In this document: one piece after another, positions 18,752 through 28,548 of the stretch | How positions within the stretch are numbered: position 1 is the first letter of the stretch | Layout: each line of letters begins with the position of its first letter | Origin: Planctomycetota bacterium | Lineage (GTDB): Bacteria > Planctomycetota > Phycisphaerae > WQYP01 | Assembly (NCBI GenBank): GCA_021808105.1 | Contig: JAKBCC010000005.1 | Location: 1 to 50,077, forward strand | Length of the DNA stretch: 50,077 bases | Reading direction: 5' to 3' | Notes under the pieces: model-generated | Seen by the model: the letters and a program-made list of their open reading frames with translations, nothing else | What the model was told of the DNA's origin: nothing | Database searches by the model: none | Made by a program: the position numbers and the translations under genes

Positions 18752-19936
18752 CTATGCGCGAGATGCAGCCGCGTCATCCGGCAGAGCATCTAACAGCCGG
18801 TCTATATCCTCGGAACTTTGATAAAAATGCGGTGAGACGCGCAACCGTCCCTCGCGTTCGACAATGATGATTTTCTGCTTTTCCAGATTGCTGATAATCT
18901 CGGCATGATTGTGGTCGCGACTTTTGAAACTTACGATGCCGCTGGTTTCATGATCCCGCCGGCTGGAAATAAGGGTGTAAGATTTTTGTGCCAGGCCGGA
19001 GCAAAGTTGCGTGGTTAAACCCAGGACACGCCCCGTTACAATGTCCCAGCCCATATCGGCAAGCAACTGCATGGAAGCCCCCAGCGCCAGGATGCCGGGA
19101 ATGTTGTGCGATCCGCATTCAAATCTTCGGGCATCGGCACGAAGGGTAAAATCATAGATGCCGTAATCGCTGGCATGAATCACGTTCATCCATCCGACTT
19201 CGGGCCGCAAGGATGTCAGCAGGTCTTTGCGACAGTAAAAAATGCCGGCTCCCTCCGGGCCTAGCAGCCATTTGTGTCCATCCGCAGAAAGAAAATCAAT
19301 GTTCATTGCCCGCACATCCACCGGCAACACGCCGCAGGCCTGTATGCCGTCCACACACAGCAGAATTCCCCGGGTTCGGCAAAACCGGCCAATGGCGGCA
19401 ATATCATGGCGGAATCCGCTGGCGTATTCAACGTGTGACAGCGCAATCATGCGGGTGCGGGGCGTTACCGCATTAAATATGCTTTGAATATCCACGCGGG
19501 CGTCCACCTCCGGCAGCATGATGTGTCTGGCTCCGCAGCGTTGTGCAACATCCATCCATGGATATACATTGGATGGATATTCCACAGAGGTTGAAATAAT
19601 TTCATCGCCGGCTTTCCAGTCCAGGCCGTTAGCGACAAAGGCAATTCCCTCGCTGGTATTTTTTACAAATGCTATTTCCTCCGGCAGGGCACCGATGAAT
19701 TCGGCGGCCAATTTGCGCACCAGTTCAATTTTCTGGTACCAGCGCCCCGTAAGATAGGAATCATCGCGTGCTTCACGCGCAAAACGTTCAATTTCCGCTG
19801 CGGCCCGGCCTGAAATGGGAGCCACGCCGGCATGATTAAAAAAAGTCCACCGGCGGGTAATGGGAAACTCAACCGCGACATCAAAGTCCGCGGGTAACGG
19901 CGGTAATTGCGGTGCGCTGGCGGGAGACATGCTCAT
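18752..19936 (-). CDS. Class V aminotransferase / cysteine desulfurase-like protein
   Basis: WTFFNHAGVAPISGRAAAEIERF...FVKNTSEGIAFVANGLDW...DFLSADGHKWLLGPEGAGIFYCRK. Start within ORF 18752..19996 is approximate (MSPASAPQ or nearby). Confidence 0.88.
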   Translation of the reverse strand: MSMSPASAPQLPPLPADFDVAVEFPITRRWTFFNHAGVAPISGRAAAEIERFAREARDDSYLTGRWYQKIELVRKLAAEFIGALPEEIAFVKNTSEGIAFVANGLDWKAGDEIISTSVEYPSNVYPWMDVAQRCGARHIMLPEVDARVDIQSIFNAVTPRTRMIALSHVEYASGFRHDIAAIGRFCRTRGILLCVDGIQACGVLPVDVRAMNIDFLSADGHKWLLGPEGAGIFYCRKDLLTSLRPEVGWMNVIHASDYGIYDFTLRADARRFECGSHNIPGILALGASMQLLADMGWDIVTGRVLGLTTQLCSGLAQKSYTLISSRRDHETSGIVSFKSRDHNHAEIISNLEKQKIIIVEREGRLRVSPHFYQSSEDIDRLLDALPDDAAASRA

Positions 19937-20020
19937 CAAATCGATTCCTTTTTTTCTCCGACAGTATGACGTGCAAAGCGGAACTTGGCCAGCCAATGAC
20001 GACGTTTTACAGATTCGACA

Positions 20021-22756
20021 TCACTGGTTTGGCCGCGACGCCGGCGCGGCAATGCGATGCGCAATCGCATACATAAGAACATTACACGCCAGCGATTGTG
20101 CGGATTTTGGCATGTAACCGCGAATGCCCCAGGTGCTGGTTCCCAGCAGGCCCGAGGTTATATCCTTTGAGGAAAATACCACCGCCCAGCGGTGATTGAG
20201 GCGAATGCCGAATAATTGGGGCGTGGTGCGGGGCCGATTGACATTCGTACCATATTGTCGGTAGGCCACCTTACGGGCGTTGATACCGCCGGGAATCATT
20301 CCGGTAAACAGCGTACTATGCGATGGAATATCCTGAAGCTTTCTGTCGGGGTAAAGCGATTGAATCAGCAGGGCGCAGGAATTGGTGAATGCGGTCTTGC
20401 CGCCTGTGCTGTCAGCAAAAAGTATTCCGCCACCGTTGAGATACGCGCGTAAGGCTTTGATATCCGAGGGGGAAAAAGATATGCCGCCGACACCTGTGAG
20501 GTGAAGCAGCGGAAATTGGTCGGCCGAAGTGGCGTTAAGTTGTGCCATGGAAATACGATGCAAGGAGACTGCGGTCCGGTCATACGCGGCAACCAGCGCG
20601 GCCAATCGAGGCCACGCACCGGGTTCCGGATTCCAATTGCCATGGAAAGCCAGCAATCCCACGGCCAGTTTTCGCACCGGCAGCTGATTTGGCGTTGGCA
20701 CAGTCAGGCTGTGAAGTCGATTCGCCAGATACCCTTTTCCCGTGGCATACAGATAAAAATTCAGTGGCAATTCCCAGTATTGCTTATGAGTGTGCAACCG
20801 GCTTTGCCAGACGCCGGCCATATCGGAAGGGCTGATGATCCATAAATACCGCACACCATTCGATAGCGCCAGCAGGGGAGTTCCAATATGAAACCATGGC
20901 TGCATGGTCATCAGCGAACTGCCGGCCGCAACGGAATGGAATGCGAAGGAATGATTGACGCATGACTGTCCGGCCTGCACCATCGCCCGACGGAATCGTT
21001 TGGAATTGCCATCACAGGAGCAGACCACCATTCCTCCGGCGTTAATATAGCGTTTTAATTTATTAAGAACTGCGGGCGTAAAATGCGGATTTTTGTGACC
21101 GGTGATCAGCAAAATCGGCGAATCCAGCCACTGACTCACTGGCGAAGCTGTTGTGACCACCTGCCAGTTCAGCGGAGTTTCCATTTCATGGGAAAGATAG
21201 GATGTGATATTGGCGGCATCGCGCTGGCGGGCGTTCCATTGGCCGTAAAAATGGGGGGAATATTGCAACTTATTGATGAACACGGGATTTAAGCCCCGGT
21301 CGAGGATCAGCAGAGCATAGGCGGTGCCAATGACGCGGTTGCCATGCTCCGGAGCTTGAAAATTGGCGGGCCAACTGCCATTGGCCCTCTGCGCATTCAA
21401 CAGGGTGCGAACATAATCTCGGTACCAGTTGTGTTGGCCGAAATATTTTATGCCGCCGGCGAGGCCCACACGCTCGTAGCCATACATGACATACTGATTG
21501 CTCGTGGCGGGGTCAAAATGCGTGTTCAGCCAGCGCAAGGCACGCACAATATTGACATCCGGATGGGGATGAATATTCAGATCAGCGGCATTGATAAACT
21601 CATCGGAAATAAACAGACTGGCAACCCCGGCTGGCGTAAAACTTTGGGGGTGCAGCCGGTCGTTGAGGTATCCCCATGAGCCATCTATATGTTGCGTATT
21701 GCGCCAATGCCCGGCCAGTAATCTCCACTGGGTGTTATGGACCTTCAACCCCGCGTGGGCGCATGCCCACAGGCCCAGTACGCCATATTGCGTATTGGAA
21801 TTATCCCAGGGAAAGCCGGCCTGCCGCTGCCAGGTATAGGAAAAATCTCCACCGGGAATCATGGCGCGAAACAAATATCGGCGGTCGCGCAGCAGGGCCG
21901 CCATGTATTTTTTCCGTTTTACATTAGGCAGCAATGTTAACGCCTGGGCTTGAAAAGACGCGGAATAGGTGGCCCTGGTACTCAGGGTTGCCAGATAGTT
22001 CAAGGCCTGATGCATACGCGGCGAAAAGCTATACAGTTGCGGCGGATGCAGACTTTGATCCACATCAATAAGCGCCTCCAGGACCAGAGCCGTTTCACCG
22101 CCGTGCTCCGGGGCATCGGCCCAATCCAAGCCGACATTCCAGTACTGTTTTCCCTTCTCCCGTGTCAGAAGAAAGTTTACGCCCCGGATAATAGCCCGAA
22201 GCACCTTTCGGCTTGTCGTGCGGTTGATATCAATTGCTGGATCAGCGGCCATCAAGCTTAAGGGGCGCGGCAGAGTTAATGCGACATGCGGATGCGGTAC
22301 AACTCGCGGATGAGCCGCCGGTTTTGGTGATGGGGCGGATTTTTTGGGATTTCGGGCGGACATCTTTGATATAGCGCCGATGCCGATAGGAAGAGGTGCA
22401 AGGCGGTGTTTTGCCCCCACGCGTGCCCCAACCCCGTGCGGTCCTTTTAAGATTACATTCGGCCTGTGCATGGATGTGCCGGCAGGCATAAAAGATACCT
22501 GGCTGTCTGCCACAACAAATGCCGTAATAATGCCGACGAGGATAACGAGCGCCACGGCAATCGTAAGGACAGGGCGGCCGAGCCAGTACAATTCCGTATT
22601 TTTTAACCGAGCCTCGGAACTCAGCGGCATGGCGGCGGGAGTGCCGGAAAGTCGCTGCCAGCATGTGCGGCAAACCACATGCTGTTCCCATACATGCGGC
22701 GTCTCGGACTCTGCCAGCGCGCTGCCGCAATTTTCACAGGTCGTACTTTCCGTCAT
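20021..22756 (-). CDS. DUF4159-domain protein with N-terminal zinc-ribbon and TM segment
   Basis: 911 aa; CENCGSAL...CRTCWQRLSG, a TM, squalene-cyclase-like repeats (WNVGLDWADAPEHGGETALVLEALI), and a C-terminal LLHLTGVGGISFSPSDIKALRAYLNGGGILFADSTGG typical of DUF4159. Confidence 0.75.
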   Translation of the reverse strand: MTESTTCENCGSALAESETPHVWEQHVVCRTCWQRLSGTPAAMPLSSEARLKNTELYWLGRPVLTIAVALVILVGIITAFVVADSQVSFMPAGTSMHRPNVILKGPHGVGARVGAKHRLAPLPIGIGAISKMSARNPKKSAPSPKPAAHPRVVPHPHVALTLPRPLSLMAADPAIDINRTTSRKVLRAIIRGVNFLLTREKGKQYWNVGLDWADAPEHGGETALVLEALIDVDQSLHPPQLYSFSPRMHQALNYLATLSTRATYSASFQAQALTLLPNVKRKKYMAALLRDRRYLFRAMIPGGDFSYTWQRQAGFPWDNSNTQYGVLGLWACAHAGLKVHNTQWRLLAGHWRNTQHIDGSWGYLNDRLHPQSFTPAGVASLFISDEFINAADLNIHPHPDVNIVRALRWLNTHFDPATSNQYVMYGYERVGLAGGIKYFGQHNWYRDYVRTLLNAQRANGSWPANFQAPEHGNRVIGTAYALLILDRGLNPVFINKLQYSPHFYGQWNARQRDAANITSYLSHEMETPLNWQVVTTASPVSQWLDSPILLITGHKNPHFTPAVLNKLKRYINAGGMVVCSCDGNSKRFRRAMVQAGQSCVNHSFAFHSVAAGSSLMTMQPWFHIGTPLLALSNGVRYLWIISPSDMAGVWQSRLHTHKQYWELPLNFYLYATGKGYLANRLHSLTVPTPNQLPVRKLAVGLLAFHGNWNPEPGAWPRLAALVAAYDRTAVSLHRISMAQLNATSADQFPLLHLTGVGGISFSPSDIKALRAYLNGGGILFADSTGGKTAFTNSCALLIQSLYPDRKLQDIPSHSTLFTGMIPGGINARKVAYRQYGTNVNRPRTTPQLFGIRLNHRWAVVFSSKDITSGLLGTSTWGIRGYMPKSAQSLACNVLMYAIAHRIAAPASRPNQ

Positions 22757-22869
22757 CTTGTAACCTGACAGTATTATTCACCATTCACCGGCAAATCAAC
22801 CGGCTCCTGCCGGCCCAACCCAACCCCTCCGATTTTCAAGTAACTGATTATAGCGTCACTGGCCTGGTG

Positions 22870-24048
22870 CTACGCCGTGATTTCGTGCAGGGCTTGAATC
22901 AGCAGATCAATATCTGCTGCGGTATTGAAATGTCCCGGGCTTACGCGCACGGTACCGTCAGGAAATGAATTCAGCATGCGATGGGCGTAGGGGGCGCAAT
23001 GTAAACCCGGGCGGACGGCGATGGTAAAGGATTCATCCAGAATGCCGCCAAGTTCCTGCGGGCTAAAGCCTTCCACGTTAAAGCATACCGTGCCCACACG
23101 GTGCGCAGCGGCATGGGGACCGGTGGGGCCATATATATTCAGCGCAGCAATATCCGCCACGCCATCGATAAATTGCTGCACCAGCGACTGTTCATGCGCC
23201 AGTGTCTTAGCGGGATCATGCTTAATAACAAATCCAGTCGCCGCCTCCAGGCCCGCGATACCCACGGTGTTGGGCGTGCCGCCTTCCAGCAGATACGGCA
23301 TGAGCCGCGGCTGCGTTGCCGTGGACGAATCACCGCCGGTGCCACCCTCACGGAAAGGTATCAAATCATCCATATTAACGGTGGTATGCAGATATAATCC
23401 GCCTGTGCCGGTGGGGCCTAAAAGCGATTTATGCCCCGGAAATGCCAACATATCTACATGCTCATGCGCAATGTTAATTGGAACGGTGCCAATAGTCTGG
23501 GCGGTATCCAGCAAAAACAATACGCCATGCTCGCGTGCGATTTTTCCAACCGCTGCCGCCGGTTGAATGGTGCCCAGCACATTGCTGGCGTGCGTGATGG
23601 CGATCATGCGGGTTTTGGAAGTGATGGCTTTTTTGACGTCTTCAGGATCGATCACGCCGGTTTGCGGCGAAAAGCCGATGCGGGTCAGCGTAATAAAACC
23701 GGCATCAGCCATGCTCTGCAACGGTCGGCTGACGCTGTTATGTTCCAGCATGGTGGTAATGACGTGATCGCCCGATCGCAGAATGCTTTTGAATGCGATA
23801 TTCAGCGCATCGGTGCAATTCATGGTGAAAATAAGCCGGTGGATATCCGTTCCGCCGATGAATTCGGTTAATTGTTTCCGCACGCGATCAAGCATTTTTT
23901 CCGCCGCGACAGCCATGCGATGGCCGGCCCGCCCCGGGTTGGCGGCATCATGCGCAAGAAAATCCGTCATGGCGGCGGCGACTTCCGGCGGCTTAGGCCA
24001 ACTGGTTGCCGCATTATCAAGATAGGTAACATCATTTTGTGATTTCAT
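22870..24048 (-). CDS. Cysteine desulfurase family protein
   Basis: MKSQNDVTYLDNAATSWPKPPEV...HDAANPGRAGHRMAV...DMLAFPGHKSLLGPTGTGGLYL. Confidence 0.92.
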   Translation of the reverse strand: MKSQNDVTYLDNAATSWPKPPEVAAAMTDFLAHDAANPGRAGHRMAVAAEKMLDRVRKQLTEFIGGTDIHRLIFTMNCTDALNIAFKSILRSGDHVITTMLEHNSVSRPLQSMADAGFITLTRIGFSPQTGVIDPEDVKKAITSKTRMIAITHASNVLGTIQPAAAVGKIAREHGVLFLLDTAQTIGTVPINIAHEHVDMLAFPGHKSLLGPTGTGGLYLHTTVNMDDLIPFREGGTGGDSSTATQPRLMPYLLEGGTPNTVGIAGLEAATGFVIKHDPAKTLAHEQSLVQQFIDGVADIAALNIYGPTGPHAAAHRVGTVCFNVEGFSPQELGGILDESFTIAVRPGLHCAPYAHRMLNSFPDGTVRVSPGHFNTAADIDLLIQALHEITA

Positions 24049-24100
24049 GGGTTGGTGACCTCGCATCCAATTTCTGAGAATAATTCCATCGCGCATACTG

Positions 24101-24184
24101 TTAGCCGCGTGTGCTTGCACCGCGCGTTCTTCGGTTGGCCTACCGCTTACTGCGTTTCCGCGCGGTGCAAGCACACGCGGCTAA
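24101..24184. repeat. Perfect 26-bp inverted repeat next to the RAYT 3' end
   Basis: ttagccgcgtgtgcttgcaccgcgcg (24101-24126) and its exact reverse complement (24159-24184). Confidence 0.97.
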
Positions 24185-24186
24185 AA

Positions 24187-24828
24187 TTAGGCCGGGGGTA
24201 TGTCCCGGCGTCCGTTAAACGGTACCACAAACGACCAACTTTGTGGTCGCAATCCGTCTTTAATCGGGTTATTTTCCACATAACGCACCGCGCGGGCAAT
24301 ATCCAATTCCGCATTGAGAAATACGCACCAGTGGCCACGCGCCCAAATCGAAGGGGCCGCCCGTTCCGGGACGTTATTGCTGGCGATCAGCCCTTCTCTG
24401 TGCAGTTGGTGCGTCGCTCGGCTTTTTAAGTGTGATACGATTCGGCCCACGGGGCGGGCGTGTCTGGCCAGAACCAAATGGGCATGGCGGGGCATCACAC
24501 TGCATGCATGAATCATATAACCGCCTTCTTTTGCCGCCCATCCAAACCCCGCGGCAATGGCCCGCGCCTGAAGTCCGGTGAATTTAACAGGTTCACGGGC
24601 TAACTGGGCTTTAGCGTTCTGCCGCGCCGCGACATCATGCGGATCAGACGCTCTGGATCGACCACCGGTAACGGGTGTGGCTCTTCCGGCAACACGGAAG
24701 AGGTCATCCGAACCAACATAATGGGAACCCGACCCGCGGGGATCATTTGGCAGCCAGAATCCATACGCACAGACGACAACGTGCCAGCCGATAATCACGG
24801 GCTTACTCTCCAATTTGGACCGCAGCAT
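24187..24828 (-). CDS. REP-associated tyrosine transposase (RAYT / Y1, IS200-like)
   Basis: MLRSKLESKPVIIGWHVVVCAYGFWLPNDPRGSGS...MIHACSVMPRHAHLVLARH...ARAVRYVENNPIKDGLRPQSW. HxH-type motif and Y1 C-terminal VENNP pattern; start chosen at 24828 inside ORF 24187..25035. Confidence 0.87.
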   Translation of the reverse strand: MLRSKLESKPVIIGWHVVVCAYGFWLPNDPRGSGSHYVGSDDLFRVAGRATPVTGGRSRASDPHDVAARQNAKAQLAREPVKFTGLQARAIAAGFGWAAKEGGYMIHACSVMPRHAHLVLARHARPVGRIVSHLKSRATHQLHREGLIASNNVPERAAPSIWARGHWCVFLNAELDIARAVRYVENNPIKDGLRPQSWSFVVPFNGRRDIPPA

Positions 24829-24839
24829 TCTCGACACAC

Positions 24840-24961
24840 CGCGCGGTGCAAGCACACGCGGCGAAAAAATGATCCTGATATCAAGCGTTCCTGCAACCGC
24901 CGTGAGTTTAAATTCACGCGGCATTTCATCACGTTTTAGCCGCGCGTGCTTGCACCGCGCG
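24840..24961. repeat. Second inverted-repeat pair of the same element, upstream of the RAYT gene
   Basis: cgcgcggtgcaagcacacgcggc (24840-24862) and ttagccgcgcgtgcttgcaccgcgcg (24936-24961). Confidence 0.95.
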
Positions 24962-24970
24962 GCCGCCGCA

Positions 24971-25456
24971 TCACACCGCTGCCAGTCCCTGCACGCGACG
25001 CCATGCGGAAAGCTGCCCGGCGTGGTAGCCCTCATGCCATGTGCCGTACATAAAAATGGTATGGCCGATGGTGGGGAATCGTTCGCGGCGGGCGGGATCG
25101 GGGTGCTCCTGGGCGAGTTGTTCCGGCTTCACGGTTTTGAGCCGCTCAATAATCTGCGCGCGAATCGCCGCCAGATGATCCAGATAAAACTGTTTGGGCT
25201 TATAAAGGGTTTTATCCGCACTGGGGGTGCTGCCCCCGCCGTAAATATCTTTCCAGGTTGGATCCAGGGCCGGAGCCGATCCGCCCAGCAGCGACAGAAA
25301 ATTTGCTTCCACCATCAGCAGGTGCCCCAGCACCCACGCCGGATGGTTGGTTTTGGGAGCCGGCTGCAACGTCATTTGATCATCTTTCAGATCAGCCACC
25401 AATTTAAGCGTGGCATTGCGCGTGTGCGTGATGGTGGCGATAAAAGCTTCGAGCAT
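24971..25456 (-). CDS. DinB-family protein
   Basis: MLEAFIATITHTRNATLKLVADLKDDQM...HPAWVLGHLLMVEANFLSLLGG...FMYGTWHEGYHAGQLSAWRR. Confidence 0.88.
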   Translation of the reverse strand: MLEAFIATITHTRNATLKLVADLKDDQMTLQPAPKTNHPAWVLGHLLMVEANFLSLLGGSAPALDPTWKDIYGGGSTPSADKTLYKPKQFYLDHLAAIRAQIIERLKTVKPEQLAQEHPDPARRERFPTIGHTIFMYGTWHEGYHAGQLSAWRRVQGLAAV

Positions 25457-25507
25457 GAAAAGAACTCCTGAAAAAACGTACCTCAAGACCAAGTTTCGTC
25501 CGCTGAT

Positions 25508-26602
25508 TCAGCTGCCGATATACTTGGCGTAAATCGCCTTGGCCACAGCGGCCTCGTGCGTGCCTTTAATAATAGCTCGGCCATCGGCAAAAAGCGTCAG
25601 TTCATATTCTTTCCGCCGCTCGCCCTGCCCTTCGCCAATAGCACATTTAAGCATAAATTTGTTAAAACTCGGTGTGCCCACCGCCCGCAAATTTTCCGCA
25701 ATGCGGTCAAAATCCACTTTGCCGCCCGAGGGCTGAGAAATTTGTACCGCATTTCGTCCGCATAAAGACGTAGTACTGGAACCGAATTTCCCGGACAAAT
25801 ACTCATAGTTGTGATGTTTGCACGCCGGGCAATCAGCAATTTCCCGTGCCCGTGAAACATTCAATTGCTGGAACCGGTTATCCCACAGGTCAAAGCTAAA
25901 AAGCCGCGTGCTGACCGCATCGGTATTGTCCGTCAGCAACTTCATGGCTTCCATGGCCTGCCAGCTTGCCACCACATTGACCGTCGGCCCCAGCACGCCC
26001 GCCGTATCACACGTCGGGTTCATTCCCGCCGGCGGTGAAGTTTCAAAAATGCAGCGCAGGCATGGGGTAATACCGGGACGGATCACCATGCCCAGGCCCA
26101 TGGCGCTGATGCACGCGCCATAAATCCACGGGATATTGAGTTTGATCGAAACATCATTGATCAAAAACCGTGTTTCAAAGTTATCCGTACCGTCCAGCAG
26201 CAGTTGCTTATCTTTGGCGTATTGTTCAATATTATTATGATTCACATCCGCCACCACGGCCTCCACCTGCACATCAGAATTGATGCCCGCGATTTTGCGC
26301 TGTGCCGCAATTGATTTCGGCAACTGATCTTTGATATCCTGCTGATCAAAAAGCACCTGCCGCTGCAAATTGTTCAACTCAATAAAGTCTCGGTCAATAA
26401 TGGTTATATGCCCGACGCCGGCCCGTGACAGCGTGTTGGCCAACACCGTGCCCAAGGCCCCGCAACCCACCATCAGCACCCGCGCCGCCTTCAGCTTCTT
26501 CTGCCCCTCTACCCCAATAGGTGCCCAAAGCATCTGCCGGTTATACCGCGCCAACGACGGATCCGCTTTTTCAAGTTCCTGTGCTAAATCTGATAACGCC
26601 AT
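25508..26602 (-). CDS. HesA/MoeB/ThiF family sulfur-carrier-activating E1-like enzyme
   Basis: RYNRQMLWAPIGVEGQKKLKAARVLMVGCGALGTVLANTLSRAGVGHITIIDRDFIELNNLQRQ; CLRC and CPAC zinc cysteines; SLCGRNAVQI C-terminal segment. Confidence 0.95.
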   Translation of the reverse strand: MALSDLAQELEKADPSLARYNRQMLWAPIGVEGQKKLKAARVLMVGCGALGTVLANTLSRAGVGHITIIDRDFIELNNLQRQVLFDQQDIKDQLPKSIAAQRKIAGINSDVQVEAVVADVNHNNIEQYAKDKQLLLDGTDNFETRFLINDVSIKLNIPWIYGACISAMGLGMVIRPGITPCLRCIFETSPPAGMNPTCDTAGVLGPTVNVVASWQAMEAMKLLTDNTDAVSTRLFSFDLWDNRFQQLNVSRAREIADCPACKHHNYEYLSGKFGSSTTSLCGRNAVQISQPSGGKVDFDRIAENLRAVGTPSFNKFMLKCAIGEGQGERRKEYELTLFADGRAIIKGTHEAAVAKAIYAKYIGS

Positions 26603-26604
26603 AT

Positions 26605-26859
26605 TTATCCTTCAACTACGCTGCCTTCAATCGGTTCCACCGTCACGCCCTGCTCCCGCAGAAACGTCAGTGCGGCGACTACATCCCGGCTTTCACCCTC
26701 AAACAATACTGCCATGATCCCGATTTCCGCAGTCACGCTGGCCTGCCGAATATCAAAACTCACAGTGGAAAACTGCCGCGCCATACGCCACAGCGCCGGC
26801 GTTTCCACCATCGCTTTACCGTTGAACGTCAGCCACACACGTTTGCTGGTTTTTGCCAT
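26605..26859 (-). CDS. NIL-domain protein
   Basis: 84 aa MAKTSKRVWLTFNGKAMVETPALWRMARQFSTVSFDIRQASVTAEIGIMAVLFEGESRDVVAALTFLREQGVTVEPIE matches the NIL fold pattern. Confidence 0.85.
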   Translation of the reverse strand: MAKTSKRVWLTFNGKAMVETPALWRMARQFSTVSFDIRQASVTAEIGIMAVLFEGESRDVVAALTFLREQGVTVEPIEGSVVEG

Positions 26860-26862
26860 GCT

Positions 26863-27138
26863 TTATCCTCCGGCAATGGCGGGTACGACACTGATATCAT
26901 CGCCATCCTTAACAGGGGTTTGCAGATTATTCAAAAAGCGGATGTCTTCATCATTGACATAGATATTCACAAAGCGATTCAGCTCGCCCGGCTGTTTATA
27001 CAGCCGCTTTTCCATGCCGCTGAATTGCCCGCACATATTTTTCAAGGCCTCATCCACCGTGCCCGCCTGCACCTCCACCATATCCGCACCATTCGTGACC
27101 GATCGCAGAGGCGTGGGAATTCTGATTTTTACTGCCAT
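26863..27138 (-). CDS. MoaD/ThiS-type ubiquitin-like sulfur carrier protein
   Basis: MAVKIRIPTPLRSVTNGADMVEVQAGTVDEALKNMCGQF...FVNIYVNDEDIRFLNNLQTPVKDGDDISVVPAIAGG: C-terminal GG required for thiocarboxylation. Confidence 0.93.
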   Translation of the reverse strand: MAVKIRIPTPLRSVTNGADMVEVQAGTVDEALKNMCGQFSGMEKRLYKQPGELNRFVNIYVNDEDIRFLNNLQTPVKDGDDISVVPAIAGG

Positions 27139-27197
27139 GATGTTCTCCATATTCCGTGCGGTGTTATCCGCGATTAATAATTTTTTCATTCCTTATT

Positions 27198-27226
27198 ACC
27201 ACCGGCATAAAGCCGGTGGCTCGCTA
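27198..27226. repeat. REP-like hairpin (accaccggcataaagccggtggct family)
   Basis: 'taccaccggcataaagccggtggctcgcta' hairpin; related hairpins at 18619, 30211 and 44739. Confidence 0.7.
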
Positions 27227-28498
27227 CACGCCTGCCGGAATCTTTGCCGATGTTAGGGTCGGTTGCGTCTGAAATGTGCTCATCAGCGCATCAAACGCAT
27301 CAAGTTTCGGAGCAATGGAGGTAGGCAGCGCCAACTGATCCACCACCACTTCCACGGTCTTTAATCCATTGCCCGTGATACACACACAGATGCTTTCATC
27401 CCGCGGAATCCGCCCGCTGTTAATTAACTTAATTGTCGCCGCCAGGGTGGTGCCGCCCGCAGGCTCAGTCCAGGTTCCTTCTGTGCGGGCCAGGAGTTTA
27501 ATGGCGTCGACAATTTCGGTGTCCGTCGCGTCTTCACCCCAGCCGCCGGATTCTTTGACCGCCTGTACCACATAAAAGCCATCCGCCGGATTGCCAATGG
27601 CGATGCTTTTGGCGATGGTTTTGGGCTTCTGCGGTTTGATCAGATCATGCCCGGCGCGAATCGCCTCCACCACGGGGTTGCATCCGGCTGCCTGCGCGGA
27701 ATAAATCTTGGGAGCGTTATCCGCCACCAGCCCCAGATCGATAAATTCCTTATATGCTTTATAAATCTTGGGCAAAATGGTCCCGCCTGCCGTCGGGCAT
27801 ACGGTGTGCTTGGGCAACCGCCAGCCTAACTGCTCGGCCACCTCGAAACCAAAGGTCTTGGCCCCTTCGGTATAAAAGGGCCGCAGATTCACGTTCACAA
27901 TCGCCCATTTGTATTTGTCAGCAATTTCTGAACACAGGCGATTAACATCATCATAATTACCGTTAATGCGCACCATGGTGGGGCCAAAAATCAGTGATCC
28001 CAGCACCTTCCCCTGCTCAAGATCATGCGGAATCATGACAAATGCCTTCAACCCCGCAACCGCCGCGTGCGCGGCCACGCTGTTGGCTAAATTACCCGTA
28101 CTGGCGCAGCCCACGGTGTCATAGCCTAATTCAATGGCTTTGGTAATCGCCACCGACACCACACGCTCTTTATAGCTCCACGTGGGATAATTAGCCGAGT
28201 CATCTTTAATGTATAACTCTTTAACTCCCAGAACTTTTTCCAGATTGTGCGCCCGGCGCAAGGGGGTGCAGCCGGAATATAATCCGGCTTTCGGCTCGCC
28301 ATCAATGGGCAGTAAATCGCGGTAGCGCCACAAATTGCGCGGTTTATTCTCTATGGATTCGCGCGTGACCTTGCCGCGCATGGCCGCGTAATCATATTGA
28401 ACCTCCAGCGGCCCAAAACATACTTCGCACACGTGCACGCCTTTTTGCGGGTATTTTTCCCCGCATTCTCGGCACTTGAGTCCCAGCACATACGACAT
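27224..28498 (-). CDS. thrC: Threonine synthase / threonine-synthase-like PLP enzyme with N-terminal zinc-ribbon
   Basis: LKCRECGEKYPQKGVHVCEVCFGPLEVQYDY...ELYIKDDSANYPTWSYKERVVSVAI...GCASTGNLANSVAAHAAVAGLKAFVMIP. Symbol reflects family; actual reaction questioned in findings. Confidence 0.9.
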   Translation of the reverse strand: MSYVLGLKCRECGEKYPQKGVHVCEVCFGPLEVQYDYAAMRGKVTRESIENKPRNLWRYRDLLPIDGEPKAGLYSGCTPLRRAHNLEKVLGVKELYIKDDSANYPTWSYKERVVSVAITKAIELGYDTVGCASTGNLANSVAAHAAVAGLKAFVMIPHDLEQGKVLGSLIFGPTMVRINGNYDDVNRLCSEIADKYKWAIVNVNLRPFYTEGAKTFGFEVAEQLGWRLPKHTVCPTAGGTILPKIYKAYKEFIDLGLVADNAPKIYSAQAAGCNPVVEAIRAGHDLIKPQKPKTIAKSIAIGNPADGFYVVQAVKESGGWGEDATDTEIVDAIKLLARTEGTWTEPAGGTTLAATIKLINSGRIPRDESICVCITGNGLKTVEVVVDQLALPTSIAPKLDAFDALMSTFQTQPTLTSAKIPAGV

Positions 28499-28548
28499 TT
28501 ACAACCTCCGCCCGGCTACACCAGCATGGTGATTGATCCGGAAAATAA

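Noticed and set aside
24829-25035. Upstream extension of the RAYT ORF (24187..25035)
   Set aside because: The extension translates the inverted-repeat elements and overlaps the DinB gene; the natural start is MLRSKLESKP at 24828.
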